Positions 52,842-61,827 of a stretch of 64,000 nt of DNA are shown here, piece by piece. The first letter of the stretch is position 1; each line of letters begins with the position of its first letter. The notes beneath the pieces were generated by a model. That model made no database searches and was not told the DNA's origin. It worked only from the letters and a program-made list of their open reading frames with translations. Origin of the DNA: Emticicia aquatilis (GTDB taxonomy: Bacteria; Bacteroidota; Bacteroidia; Cytophagales; Spirosomataceae). The translations under genes and the position numbers were made by a program. The stretch spans positions 558,001 through 622,000 of the forward strand of contig NZ_BMKK01000002.1 in NCBI RefSeq assembly GCF_014644295.1. Reading direction: 5' to 3'.

Positions 52842-52927
52842 TTCTGTAAATTCCTCTTCGGAAATTAATATTATTTATAATTTGTTTTATTGATAAGATA
52901 ACAAAACAGCATTAAATAAAAGTTCCG

Positions 52928-55900
52928 TTATGCCAAAACAACATTCTCCTCTCCAACCAACTCTTTCAATTCTTTTACAAAATCATTAGTTGAAGCCACT
53001 TTTTGTTTGCGAGAAAGCAACATTACATCCATTTTTTCCTCTGAATCATAGACTGACATTTTGAAATCAAAAGTACCTGGATAGCGAGAGGTTGTTTTTT
53101 GGATTTGTTCAATCAACTGAGCATTTACAAACTGTAAGCCCAACGAAATTTTCACTTCTTTGAATAATTTATTTCTGATTTCGCTCAATAATTCCATACC
53201 GAGCGGTTTAAATTCAAAATCGCCTTCACGACCCCATTTAGTTTGTACTTTTCCACGAATGAACAAAAACAAACCAACTTGCATATACTTCGAGAAATTC
53301 ACAAAGTCTTGTCCAAAAAACATCATTTCCATACTCGAATTATAATCTTCAATTTTCATTATTCCGAATGGATTTCCGTTTTTGGAAGTCTTGTGCATCA
53401 CGCTCGTAACTACCCCCCCAATAGCAAATTCTTTGTTGGCATTGAGTGGGTCGAAAACTTGGTCGAGTGGCACACAACGACGCATTTCAAGTCTAAATTC
53501 ATCGAGTGGATGGCCCGAAATATAAAAACCTACAACCTCTTTTTCAAACTTTAACTTCTGAATATCTCCCCATTTCTCACATTCTGGAATCTTTGGCTTA
53601 GCAATATCAAAAGCACCGCCCATGCCACCAAATAGCGAGTTTTGGCCTGCATCTTTATTTTCGTGATACTTATTGGCGTATTTGATGATTTTTTCAATCA
53701 AAGTTGTGCCATCGGTTTCATCGAAAAACTGACCTCGGTGTAAATCTGTAAAGCAATCGAATGCACCAGCATAAGCAAATGATTCAAGTGTTTTCTTATT
53801 TACAGTTCGTAAGTTTACACGAGTAATAAAATCAAAAATATCGGTAAAGTGTCCTTTTTTACGTTCTTCTATGATGGCATCAACTGCCGCATCTCCCGAG
53901 CCTTTGATACCACCCATGCCGAAACGAATTTCGCCTTTTTTGTTTACGCTAAACTGTTTCTGCGATTCGTTGACATCTGGCCCCAAAACTTGGAGTCCGA
54001 GTGCCTTACATTCTTCCATGAAAAATGTAATTTTATCAATATTACCCAACTGCGAAGTCATTACAGCCGCCATGTATTCTGAGGTGTAATGAGCTTTCAA
54101 ATAGGCCGTTTGGTAAGCCACAAAAGCATAGCAAGTCGAGTGAGATTTATTAAAGGCATAAGAAGCGAAAGCCTCCCAGTCAGTCCAAACTTTTTCGAGC
54201 GTTTTACCATCATGACCTTTTGCCATTGCTCCTTCCATAAACTTCGGTTTGAGTTTATCGAGTGTCGCACGGTCTTTTTTACCCATCGCTTTACGCAAAA
54301 CATCGGCGTCACCTTTTGAGAACCCAGCCAACTTCTGCGACAAAAGCATTACCTGCTCTTGATACACCGTGATTCCGTAGGTTTCACCCAAAAACTCCTC
54401 CATATCGGCTAAATCATACTTCACTTCTTCCCTACCATGTTTACGATTAATAAAGTTAGGGATGTAGGCAATCGGGCCGGGGCGATACAAGGCGTTCATG
54501 GCAATCAAGTCATCAAGTCTATCGGGTTTGAGTTCCTTCATGTATTTTTTCATACCATCGGATTCAAACTGAAACACCGCATTGGTTTCGCCACGTTGGA
54601 AAAGTTCGTAGGTAAGTTTATCATCGAGCGGAATATTATCAATATCTATTTCCACACCATGATTTTCCTTAATCATTCTGAGGCAGTCTTTGATAATCGT
54701 CAAATTTCGCAGACCCAAGAAGTCCATCTTGATTACGCCTGCATCTTCGATAATCTTTCCTTCGTACTGGGTAATCAACAATTCTGTTTCTTTTGAAGTA
54801 GAAACAGGTAAAATATTGAATAAATCTTCGGGAGCAATGATAATACCAGCAGCGTGGATACCTGTATTCCGTACTGTTCCTTCAAGTTTATGAGCTTGTT
54901 GTAAAACCTTACCTGTAAGGTCGTTGCCGTTGTACATCGCCCTAAACTTCTTCACATTTTCTATCTCGTCGGGCTGAATACCAACCTCCACCAAACTGCC
55001 CTTTCCTTCGAGTGGATAATTGACCATTTTCTCGAAATCAATACCGTAAGCGGGTTTGTCAGGCACGAGTTTTACGATATAGTTAGCATCTGCCAAAGGC
55101 AATTCCATCACACGAGCCACGTCCTTAATGGCTGATTTGGTAGCCATTGTACCATAGGTAATGATTTGAGCAACTTGATTTTTGGTGTATTTCTGAACCA
55201 CATAATCAATAACTTTCTGACGACCCTCATCGTCAAAGTCAGTATCAATATCGGGCATTGACTTACGGTCTGGATTCAAGAAACGCTCGAAAAGTAGCTG
55301 ATATTTGATTGGGTCAATGTTGGTGATACCGATACAGTAAGCCACCGCCGAACCAGCTGCCGAACCACGACCTGGCCCAATCATTACACCCATGTCTCGC
55401 CCAGCCTTGATAAAATCAGATACGATAAGGAAGTAACCCGCAAAACCCATTGATTTGATGGTAAATAGCTCAAAATCAAGGCGTTCCTGCACTTCTACCG
55501 AAATCTCACTGTATCGTTTTCTTGCACCTTCATAGGTAAGGTGCTTCAAGTATTCCCACTGATTGGCAACGTCATCGTCATGAATTTTAAATTCGTTTGG
55601 AATCGGGAAGTTAGGAAGCATGATGTCACGCTTCAATTTCAAAGTTTCTACTTTTGAAACAATTTCGTTGGTGTTGTCGATAGCCTCTGGCATATCGCTA
55701 AACAACGTGGTCATTTCTTGGGTAGTCTTGAAATAAAACTGGTCGTTGTAAAAGGCAAAACGAGTATCTTTTGATGAGCCTTCATCATCATTAAAATCTT
55801 TGGCTGAAGGCGTAGAAAACTTTTCGTTGGTATTGACACACAACAAAATATCATGAGCCACCCAATCTTGTTGGTCAACATAGTGGCTATCATTAGAGGC

Positions 55901-56506
55901 AATAACTTTTACTTGGTATTTCTTCGCAAATTTCACCAAGACTTCATTTGCCTTGATTTGTTCTGGAATATCATGTCGTTGAAGTTCTACGTAGTAATCT
56001 TCCCCAAATCTATCCAACCACCATTGAAATTCTTTTTCTCCTTCCTCCTCTCCCTTTTTGAGAATCATTTGTGGCACTGAAGCTCCAATACAGCACGTAG
56101 TGGCAATCAAACCATCTTTATACTGGTCAATCATGGCTTTTGTGATACGTGGATATTTGCCATACAAACCTTCGATATAACCCAAAGAGCAGAGTTTTAC
56201 GAGATTTTTATAGCCTTGGGCATTTTTGGCCAATAAAAGCTGATGATAACGTTTATCTTTTTGTTCTTTAGTGAATTGCTTACGATGATGGTCTTCTACC
56301 ACATAAAACTCACAACCAACAATTGGTTTTACGCCAAACTTGCCTGCGGTTGCCACAAAATCAAAAACCCCAAACATATTTCCGTGGTCGGTAATTGCCA
56401 TGGCGGGCATATTATCGGCTTGAGCTTTTTTGAAGAGTTTTTTGATGTCGGAAGCTCCATCGAGCAACGAAAACTGTGTATGATTATGTAAGTGCGAGAA
56501 TTGCAT
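52928..56506 (-). CDS. dnaE: DNA polymerase III subunit alpha
   Basis: The 1192-aa replicative polymerase. The N-terminal PHP domain has intact metal-ligand motifs (HLHNHTQFSLLDGAS at 5-19 and ITDHGNMFG near 38), so PHP exonuclease proofreading is possible. The family-C polymerase core has GPGRGSAAGS (377-386) and the catalytic aspartates D419 and D421 in PDIDTDFDD. A helix-hairpin-helix part and an OB fold (about 1000-1090) follow. No intein is seen. It is divergent from rpmI. Confidence 0.97.
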   Translation of the reverse strand: MQFSHLHNHTQFSLLDGASDIKKLFKKAQADNMPAMAITDHGNMFGVFDFVATAGKFGVKPIVGCEFYVVEDHHRKQFTKEQKDKRYHQLLLAKNAQGYKNLVKLCSLGYIEGLYGKYPRITKAMIDQYKDGLIATTCCIGASVPQMILKKGEEEGEKEFQWWLDRFGEDYYVELQRHDIPEQIKANEVLVKFAKKYQVKVIASNDSHYVDQQDWVAHDILLCVNTNEKFSTPSAKDFNDDEGSSKDTRFAFYNDQFYFKTTQEMTTLFSDMPEAIDNTNEIVSKVETLKLKRDIMLPNFPIPNEFKIHDDDVANQWEYLKHLTYEGARKRYSEISVEVQERLDFELFTIKSMGFAGYFLIVSDFIKAGRDMGVMIGPGRGSAAGSAVAYCIGITNIDPIKYQLLFERFLNPDRKSMPDIDTDFDDEGRQKVIDYVVQKYTKNQVAQIITYGTMATKSAIKDVARVMELPLADANYIVKLVPDKPAYGIDFEKMVNYPLEGKGSLVEVGIQPDEIENVKKFRAMYNGNDLTGKVLQQAHKLEGTVRNTGIHAAGIIIAPEDLFNILPVSTSKETELLITQYEGKIIEDAGVIKMDFLGLRNLTIIKDCLRMIKENHGVEIDIDNIPLDDKLTYELFQRGETNAVFQFESDGMKKYMKELKPDRLDDLIAMNALYRPGPIAYIPNFINRKHGREEVKYDLADMEEFLGETYGITVYQEQVMLLSQKLAGFSKGDADVLRKAMGKKDRATLDKLKPKFMEGAMAKGHDGKTLEKVWTDWEAFASYAFNKSHSTCYAFVAYQTAYLKAHYTSEYMAAVMTSQLGNIDKITFFMEECKALGLQVLGPDVNESQKQFSVNKKGEIRFGMGGIKGSGDAAVDAIIEERKKGHFTDIFDFITRVNLRTVNKKTLESFAYAGAFDCFTDLHRGQFFDETDGTTLIEKIIKYANKYHENKDAGQNSLFGGMGGAFDIAKPKIPECEKWGDIQKLKFEKEVVGFYISGHPLDEFRLEMRRCVPLDQVFDPLNANKEFAIGGVVTSVMHKTSKNGNPFGIMKIEDYNSSMEMMFFGQDFVNFSKYMQVGLFLFIRGKVQTKWGREGDFEFKPLGMELLSEIRNKLFKEVKISLGLQFVNAQLIEQIQKTTSRYPGTFDFKMSVYDSEEKMDVMLLSRKQKVASTNDFVKELKELVGEENVVLA

Positions 56507-56536
56507 TTTACTGAATTTTATTTAAAAATATTTTGC

Positions 56537-56592
56537 CGGACAATTTTCTAATTTGTCCTTTTCTGCTTCACAATTTGTGAAATTATGCTACG
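56537..56592. repeat. Two adjacent REP-like palindromes upstream of dnaE
   Basis: GGACAATTTTCTAATTTGTCC (imperfect stem, in the first half) is followed by TTCACAATTTGTGAA, a perfect palindrome around one base, and then CTACG (GTAG on the - strand). The first resembles the copies at stop codons elsewhere in the window. Confidence 0.6.
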
Positions 56593-56702
56593 AGTTTAAC
56601 CATAAATTTACTCAAAAAGTGTGAGTTTTTTGTTAGAAATTTAGATATAAGAAATTAAATCGTTGATAATCAAGTTTATAATTGAAAACATTTTCAAAAA
56701 AA

Positions 56703-56733
56703 TTTGAAAACTCAATATCAAATCGTATCTTTG
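56703..56733 (+). promoter_or_regulatory. Promoter of rpmI-rplT
   Basis: TTTG (56703-56706), 19 bp, then TATCTTTG (56726-56733), followed by CACCCC. This is a full match to the Bacteroidota housekeeping promoter. The predicted start near 56740 lies 35 bp before the rpmI ATG. Confidence 0.85.
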
Positions 56734-56774
56734 CACCCCAATTTACTTTTTGTTCAATACTTAATGTTTTAGCG

Positions 56775-56969
56775 ATGCCAAAGCAAAAAACCAATTCTGG
56801 AGCGAAAAAACGCTTCAAAATTACAGGGACAGGTAAGATTAAGCGTAAACACGCTTTTCATAGCCACATCCTAACAAAAAAATCAAACAAGCGTAAGCGT
56901 AACTTAGTTAAAGCTACCCTTGTAAGTTCGGCTGATACTAATCGTATCGAAGGATTATTATGTATGTAA
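56775..56969 (+). CDS. rpmI: Ribosomal protein bL35
   Basis: A 64-aa basic protein of the large ribosomal subunit ([20 protein letters not shown], then [11 protein letters not shown] and KSNKRKRNL). The frame extends upstream to 56682, but that segment contains the promoter, and MPKQK at 56775 is the conserved start. In most bacteria infC precedes rpmI. Here the divergent neighbour is dnaE and infC is absent. rplT follows after an unusually long 284-bp gap. Confidence 0.96.
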   Translation: MPKQKTNSGAKKRFKITGTGKIKRKHAFHSHILTKKSNKRKRNLVKATLVSSADTNRIEGLLCM

Positions 56970-57253
56970 TTTGAGAAATTAAGAATTGAGAATGTAGAAC
57001 GGTTCGCCGTAGCGATTAAGAATGTTCTTCTAAATTTTCACATTCAGTTTTTAAGTTTTCAAATAAAAGTACATGGTTAAATGCAGTTCAAAAATTGATA
57101 CTGCCTATGTTTCACCCGACAAATGGCAAAAAAGAGTTATGAATTTTGAATTGAGGGTTCTGAGCTGTAAAATGTAATATTCATTCTACATTCTTAATTC
57201 TACATTCTCAATTGAATTAGCCGCCAACGTCAAAAAACAAAAACAACAAAAAA
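56970..57253. other. Repeat-flanked insert between rpmI and rplT
   Basis: The region carries a tandem heptamer (56973-56999), ACGG-TTCG-CCGT (56999-57010, UUCG-type tetraloop) and a second heptamer block (57179-57215). AATTGAGAATGTAGAA (56984-56999) and TTCTACATTCTCAATT (57199-57214) are perfect 16-bp inverted repeats that enclose about 200 bp. Inside is a possible 34-codon ORF (57073-57177) with no recognised relative, and a GCAGT/ACTGC pair. Confidence 0.65.
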
Positions 57254-57598
57254 ATGCCAAGAAGTGTAAACCACGTTGCGTCAAGAGCAAGACGCAAAAA
57301 AGTCCTCAAATTAGCCAAAGGTTATTACGGACGTAGAAAAAATGTTTGGACGGTTGCGAAAAACGCCGTTGAAAAAGGTTTAGTTTATGCCTATTCAGGT
57401 CGTAAACAAAAGAAAAGAAGTTATCGTCGATTGTGGATTGTTCGTATCAACGCTGGTGTGCGTCCATTAGGAATGTCATACTCTGTTTTGATTGATAAAC
57501 TCACAAAGGCAGGCATCGAACTTAACAGAAAAGTATTAGCTGACTTAGCAATGAACCACCCAGAAGCTTTCAAAGCTGTTGTGGAAAAAGTAAAATAA
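57254..57598 (+). CDS. rplT: Ribosomal protein bL20
   Basis: A 114-aa protein that binds 23S rRNA early in 50S assembly ([20 protein letters not shown], then [20 protein letters not shown]). L20 represses its own operon in several bacteria by binding a leader RNA, and here the long rpmI-rplT gap would be a place for such control (inference). A bidirectional terminator follows at 57633-57677. Confidence 0.97.
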   Translation: MPRSVNHVASRARRKKVLKLAKGYYGRRKNVWTVAKNAVEKGLVYAYSGRKQKKRSYRRLWIVRINAGVRPLGMSYSVLIDKLTKAGIELNRKVLADLAMNHPEAFKAVVEKVK

Positions 57599-57600
57599 TT

Positions 57601-57623
57601 TAGTCGATAGACCATAGTCGATT
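57601..57623. repeat. Degenerate tandem heptamer (GTCnAnn type)
   Basis: AGTCGATAGACCATAGTCGA: on the - strand GACTATG, GTCTATC, GACTA. It directly follows the rplT stop. Confidence 0.5.
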
Positions 57624-57632
57624 AATACAATT

Positions 57633-57677
57633 AAAAAAGGTATCAAATGAGCGAGTTTCGCAAAATTGATACCTTTT
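57633..57677. terminator. Bidirectional terminator between rplT and the NuiA-like gene
   Basis: AAAAAAGGTATCAA pairs with TTGATACCTTTTT around a long loop, with A/T runs on both sides. Confidence 0.85.
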
Positions 57678-57691
57678 TGTTTATAGCTGGA

Positions 57692-58117
57692 CTATGTTTC
57701 AATAATCAAAGTTTTCAGACCTTTCCATTTACCTTCTTTATCTTGCCCTATCAAATAGGCTTCAAACTCTACCCTGTTTCCTGCTCTTAAATATTCAATA
57801 TTAGTCAAATTAGCAGTTATCAATTCTTTCACTTTCAAAAAACTGGCTGCCCGCTGCTTTTCAAAATCTGTCCACCAGTCTTTTTCTATGATGATAGCAT
57901 CAAAGAACTTTTCCCAAGGCAAAACTTCAACTCTTACTGATGGTACAACTCCTATGTATTTTCTGAATAGAATTGTATCAAACGGAGCAGGATTATCAGC
58001 TTGCCAGTCAATTACTTTAATTTTCTCGTCAGATTCACTCGGATAAAACAGGCCATTGACACTTTCGGTCAGTGTTTCGACAAATGATTTTTCGGCAGTT
58101 TGAATGATTTCGCTCAC
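57692..58117 (-). CDS. Nuclease A inhibitor-like (NuiA family) protein
   Basis: About 141 aa from GTG 58117. The pattern VNGLFYPSESDEKIKVIDW followed by FRKYIG, FFDAIIIEKDWWTDFEKQRA and a C-terminal VEFEAYLIGQDKEGKWKGL fits the NuiA inhibitor family of Nostoc, which blocks a sugar-nonspecific nuclease. The frame reaches back to ATG 58255, but that 46-residue extension is AT-rich and overlaps a near -7 element (GATATTTG on the - strand, 58178-58185). GTG 58117 is therefore my preferred start. No NucA-type nuclease gene is in the window. Confidence 0.72.
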   Translation of the reverse strand: MSEIIQTAEKSFVETLTESVNGLFYPSESDEKIKVIDWQADNPAPFDTILFRKYIGVVPSVRVEVLPWEKFFDAIIIEKDWWTDFEKQRAASFLKVKELITANLTNIEYLRAGNRVEFEAYLIGQDKEGKWKGLKTLIIET

Positions 58118-58269
58118 TTTAGATAGGTTATAATAATTTCTTTTAACTTTTTTGTTACCTTTCAATGGTTTTTGTGTCAAATATCCGAAAATAATTTCAA
58201 TATATTTGGAATTAAATGTAAGTAAAATAGTAATATTGTGCCAATTAACAACCATTAAATCTTAAAAAA

Positions 58270-58863
58270 ATGTTAGAAGTATTGCAAGGTCTCATTCAAC
58301 AAGCTGGTCAAGGTGCTGTAGTTCAAAATCCAGAAGTACCTAACGAACACAATGAAGGCGTTATGAGCGAAGTAATGCAAGGCCTTATGGGAGGACTTTC
58401 AAACCAAGCTAATTCGCAAGGTGGTCTTGGTAGCTTAATCGGCTTATTAGGTGGCGGTGCTGGAAACGGTGGCAACTTAATGTCAAATCCGATTGTTGGA
58501 AACATTGCTCAAAGTGTAATTGGCAACCTTATGGAGAAATTTGGCTTGTCGAACTCAGCAGCTGCTGGTGTAGTAGGTAGTATGTTACCATCAGTTTTGG
58601 GTGGTCTTATCAATAAAACAAATGACCCAGATGATAGCTCAATTGATATGGGCGGTTTAATGGGTGCTATTACAGGTGGCAAAACATCAGGCATTGATTT
58701 TGGCAGTATTTTGAGCCAAGGTGCTGGTGCTTTAGCTGACGGTAAACTCGATATGAACGACCTTATGAACATTGCTGGAAGTGCAATGGGCGGTGGTCAT
58801 AACCAACAACAAAGCGGCGGTGGCTTAGGTAGCTTACTTGGCGGCCTATTTGGCGGTAAATAA
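58270..58863 (+). CDS. Glycine-rich hypothetical protein (DUF937/YidB-like)
   Basis: A 197-aa protein without signal peptide, rich in Gly, Leu, Asn and Ser. Helical segments such as VMQGLMGGLSNQ, VGNIAQSVIGNLMEKFGLS and AAAGVVGSMLPSVLGGL alternate with Gly-rich loops, ending in GGGLGSLLGGLFGGK. This resembles DUF937/YidB-like proteins of unknown role. A near -7 (TAATATTG, 58231-58238) with TTTG 22 bp upstream may be its promoter. A long structured hairpin follows the stop codon. Confidence 0.7.
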   Translation: MLEVLQGLIQQAGQGAVVQNPEVPNEHNEGVMSEVMQGLMGGLSNQANSQGGLGSLIGLLGGGAGNGGNLMSNPIVGNIAQSVIGNLMEKFGLSNSAAAGVVGSMLPSVLGGLINKTNDPDDSSIDMGGLMGAITGGKTSGIDFGSILSQGAGALADGKLDMNDLMNIAGSAMGGGHNQQQSGGGLGSLLGGLFGGK

Positions 58864-58880
58864 TATAAACCAAAATTGCT

Positions 58881-58959
58881 AAAAAACGTAGTTAGTTAAA
58901 TATATCTGACCATTAAATAAATAATGGAAAAGATATAGACAACTGGCTACGTTTTTTTT
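58881..58959 (+). terminator. Long multi-stem hairpin with T-run
   Basis: AAAAAACGTAG closes against CTACGTTTTTT. Nested inside are AGTT/AACT, ATATC/GATAT and CCATTA/TAATGG pairs, giving an almost continuous 70-nt irregular hairpin followed by eight T. It could be a terminator or a small structured RNA. Confidence 0.75.
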
Positions 58960-58962
58960 CGT

Positions 58963-58970
58963 TAATTTTG
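58963..58970 (+). promoter_or_regulatory. -7 element upstream of the large SGNH esterase
   Basis: TAATTTTG matches TAnnTTTG exactly, 38 bp before the ATG. No good -33 box is seen. Confidence 0.4.
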
Positions 58971-59008
58971 GAACTGCATTTGTAACTTTATATAAAACTT
59001 AGCTCTCC

Positions 59009-61723
59009 ATGAGACTTGTATCTCCACTCACACTGTTGTTTTCATTGTTTTCTTTTGTTTCGATTGCTCAAATAAATATCACATTTCCAATGGAAAAGGC
59101 TGTATTTCAGAGAAATCAAAATAATACAGCCACCATATACCTTGCAGGAAATTATTCTTCGAGTATTTCCACAGTTGAAGCTCGATTCATTAATGCAACT
59201 AATAGCCAGGTTGTTATTGATTGGACAACTTTTACAACTAATATCAACGGTGGAATTTTTAGTGGATATGTTTCAAATGTGCCTGGAGGCTGGTACACTG
59301 TGGAAGTAAGAGGAAAATTAGGAACAAATATAGTTGGAACTGCAACATTGAATAGAGTTGGCGTCGGAGAAGTTTTTTTGATTGCGGGACAATCAAATTC
59401 TCAAGGGCTTGAAGGTAATCAAGGTGAAGTCGGAGCTTCTGACGAGAGAGTTTTGAATCATAATGAACTATCGTGGTACGATGGCGGATTAGGCCAATGT
59501 GATAAAAAATTTCCAAATTATCCATCATTTAGCCAAATTTTTAGCAACGGTGACACAAGAAGTAATCTTTCAAAAACAGGTTTTAATCCGTGGTGTTATG
59601 GAAAACTTGGAGATAACTTAGTATCAAAATTAGGGGTACCAGTAGTTTTCTTCAATGCAGGGGCAATCGCAACTTCTTCTATCAACTGGAAAGAAAGTTC
59701 AGACGGTTTAACGACAAACAGTCACTATAGTCAACAGCCCTATTGTAACGCATCAGGTGTACCTTATTCAGGGTTTGAACGGATTCTAAATTATTATGCT
59801 TCAGTTTTTGGAGCGAGAGCCGTTTTATGGCATCAAGGAGAAACCGACAATTATATACAAATAGCCGAAAATGCTTACACATCAAATGTGAATTATATAA
59901 TTAATAAGAGTCGTTCTGAAATTGGAAATGTTCCATGGGTAATTTCGAGAGCATCTGTTTTTGATAAAAATGCAAACGGTGGAGCAGGAAACTCCAATAG
60001 TTCAGTCATTAATGCTCAAAATTCCTTAATTAATAGTGGAAATAAAATATTCCCTGGCCCATATACCGATGATATTTTAGGCTCAAATCGTGGTGACGAA
60101 GTGCATTTTTATGGTTCAGGACTCATTGAATTGGCAAATAGATGGGATGCTGTTCTTAGCACAGACTTCTTTAATAATGCAACACCCATAACAGCACGAA
60201 ACTTTCCTCAGGTTTCAGTAAGTTGTCATTCATCAAATGAACTTCGACTTACTGCCCCATCTGGTTATAGTTCTTACAAGTGGGTGCGTATAGATACAGG
60301 TAATGAAGACTACGAAGATGCTACCGAAGCATCAAGCCAAAGTATAGACCGTTCTTCGGGAATTTATCGTTGTTATGTAACTGATGGTCAAGGTAATATA
60401 ACATTTACTCAACCAGTTACAGTACAAAATATAGCCTCTCAATGCAGTTGTGTAGGATTGACCAGTTGCTCGGGCGTAACTTATTTATCTGATAATCAAG
60501 CATGTAGCTCTTCAAATGGGTGGGGGCCAGTAGAAATGGATAAAAGCAACGGTGAAAACGGTGCTGGCGACGGAACAACAATTAAAATTAGAGGTGTCTC
60601 TTATTCAAAAGGTCTTGGCATACATGCAAACTCAACAATAATCTATAATCTCAACAATAATTTTGGTCGTTTTATTTCTACCATTGGAATTGATGATGAA
60701 GTTGCTAATGCAACAAATGGTGCGACAGTTGTTTTCAAAGTCTATAAAGATAATATTTTATCATACACGAGTGCCATGCTCAATAAGAGTAGTTCAGCTG
60801 TAAAACTTAATATCGACATAACTGGTGTAAACGAACTAAAATTAGAAGTCAGTGACGCTGGAGACAATAACTTTGCCGACCATGCCGACTGGGCAAATGC
60901 TCGTCTTCACTGTGTGGATACTCAAGCTCCTTCTGCTCCCTCTTCATTAACCGAAAGTTTACTCTCACAAAACTGTGTGACACTGACTTGGAATGCTTCA
61001 ACCGATAATATGGAAGTAGAAAAGTATAATATTTATCAAGATGGTGCTTTGATTGGTAGTGTTGATGCACCAACAACCACTTTTAGAGTAATGGGACTCA
61101 ATCAATTAAACTATTATACTTTTGTTGTAAAAGCTGTTGATTATTCAGGTAATGTTTCAAATCAAAGTAATCTATTGGAGATAGTTACTCTTCAAAATCT
61201 TATCATTTCCAACTCTAATAAAATTATAAATAAAGGTCAATCAAGTTCATTGTTGGCTTATGGCTGTTTTGGTGGTACAGTTACTTGGTCCAATGGCTCA
61301 ACTGAAAACCCTTTAGTTGTTAGCCCTACCGATACAACTATTTATAGTGTAAGCTGCAAAGTGGGCGATTGTACAAGTATTGTCACCAAAGACACCGTAA
61401 AAGTAATTCCTGACTGTAAAACACTCTATACCTTAGTTAAAAACAAAGATAATTTCAGTGGTACAAACACCTCTCTGACATTTAATGCTTCTCAAACTAT
61501 CAGTGCTACAAATATTATATCTTCGAGTGCAAAGATTAACTATAATGCGGCAAAATCTATCACACTACTACCTGGATTTAGTGCAGATAGTGGTACTGTT
61601 TTCAATGCAAAAATAGCTGGCTGCCCCAATACACAGTCTGTAATTCTAACACCATCTGACACTTTTGAGGTCATACCAAAAATCGAGACAAAAATTAGTT
61701 CTTCTGATTCTAAAACCCAATAA
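59009..61723 (+). CDS. Large secreted SGNH esterase with NPCBM and FN3 domains
   Basis: A 904-aa exported protein. Order: signal peptide (1-20), Ig-like part (ITFPMEKAVFQRNQN), sialate-O-acetylesterase-like SGNH domain with Ser129 in GQSNSQG, WHQGETDNY and the His in EVHFYGSG, an Ig/PKD-like piece, an NPCBM carbohydrate-binding domain (about 505-635, SYSKGLGIHANS), FN3 (about 640-730), a further beta domain and a C-terminal coathanger-like repeat (NAAKSITLLPGFSADSG). It is a paralogue of the 30488-32383 protein with an added NPCBM. Likely role: deacetylating extracellular polysaccharide. It ends 104 bp before dnaK. Confidence 0.85.
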   Translation: MRLVSPLTLLFSLFSFVSIAQINITFPMEKAVFQRNQNNTATIYLAGNYSSSISTVEARFINATNSQVVIDWTTFTTNINGGIFSGYVSNVPGGWYTVEVRGKLGTNIVGTATLNRVGVGEVFLIAGQSNSQGLEGNQGEVGASDERVLNHNELSWYDGGLGQCDKKFPNYPSFSQIFSNGDTRSNLSKTGFNPWCYGKLGDNLVSKLGVPVVFFNAGAIATSSINWKESSDGLTTNSHYSQQPYCNASGVPYSGFERILNYYASVFGARAVLWHQGETDNYIQIAENAYTSNVNYIINKSRSEIGNVPWVISRASVFDKNANGGAGNSNSSVINAQNSLINSGNKIFPGPYTDDILGSNRGDEVHFYGSGLIELANRWDAVLSTDFFNNATPITARNFPQVSVSCHSSNELRLTAPSGYSSYKWVRIDTGNEDYEDATEASSQSIDRSSGIYRCYVTDGQGNITFTQPVTVQNIASQCSCVGLTSCSGVTYLSDNQACSSSNGWGPVEMDKSNGENGAGDGTTIKIRGVSYSKGLGIHANSTIIYNLNNNFGRFISTIGIDDEVANATNGATVVFKVYKDNILSYTSAMLNKSSSAVKLNIDITGVNELKLEVSDAGDNNFADHADWANARLHCVDTQAPSAPSSLTESLLSQNCVTLTWNASTDNMEVEKYNIYQDGALIGSVDAPTTTFRVMGLNQLNYYTFVVKAVDYSGNVSNQSNLLEIVTLQNLIISNSNKIINKGQSSSLLAYGCFGGTVTWSNGSTENPLVVSPTDTTIYSVSCKVGDCTSIVTKDTVKVIPDCKTLYTLVKNKDNFSGTNTSLTFNASQTISATNIISSSAKINYNAAKSITLLPGFSADSGTVFNAKIAGCPNTQSVILTPSDTFEVIPKIETKISSSDSKTQ

Positions 61724-61727
61724 TACT

Positions 61728-61769
61728 CTGACAATCTGTCAGTATTTTCTGCCAAATTTATGCTTGGCA
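61728..61769 (+). promoter_or_regulatory. Two inverted repeats upstream of dnaK
   Basis: CTGACAATCTGTCAG (61728-61742) is a perfect palindrome around ATC. TGCCAA (61750-61755) and TTGGCA (61764-61769) form a second inverted repeat. A further CTGACA lies at about 61814, near the start codon. They are candidate heat-shock operators or promoter elements. No exact TAnnTTTG is present. Confidence 0.5.
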
Positions 61770-61827
61770 TTTCAATTGATGAGATATAAATCAAAACAAA
61801 TTGATTAAAAATACTGACACAAAAAAC

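Noticed and set aside
56970-57253. CRISPR array or tRNA in the rpmI-rplT gap
   Set aside because: The repeats are 7 bp and degenerate, without spacer structure, and no cloverleaf or T-loop sequence is present.
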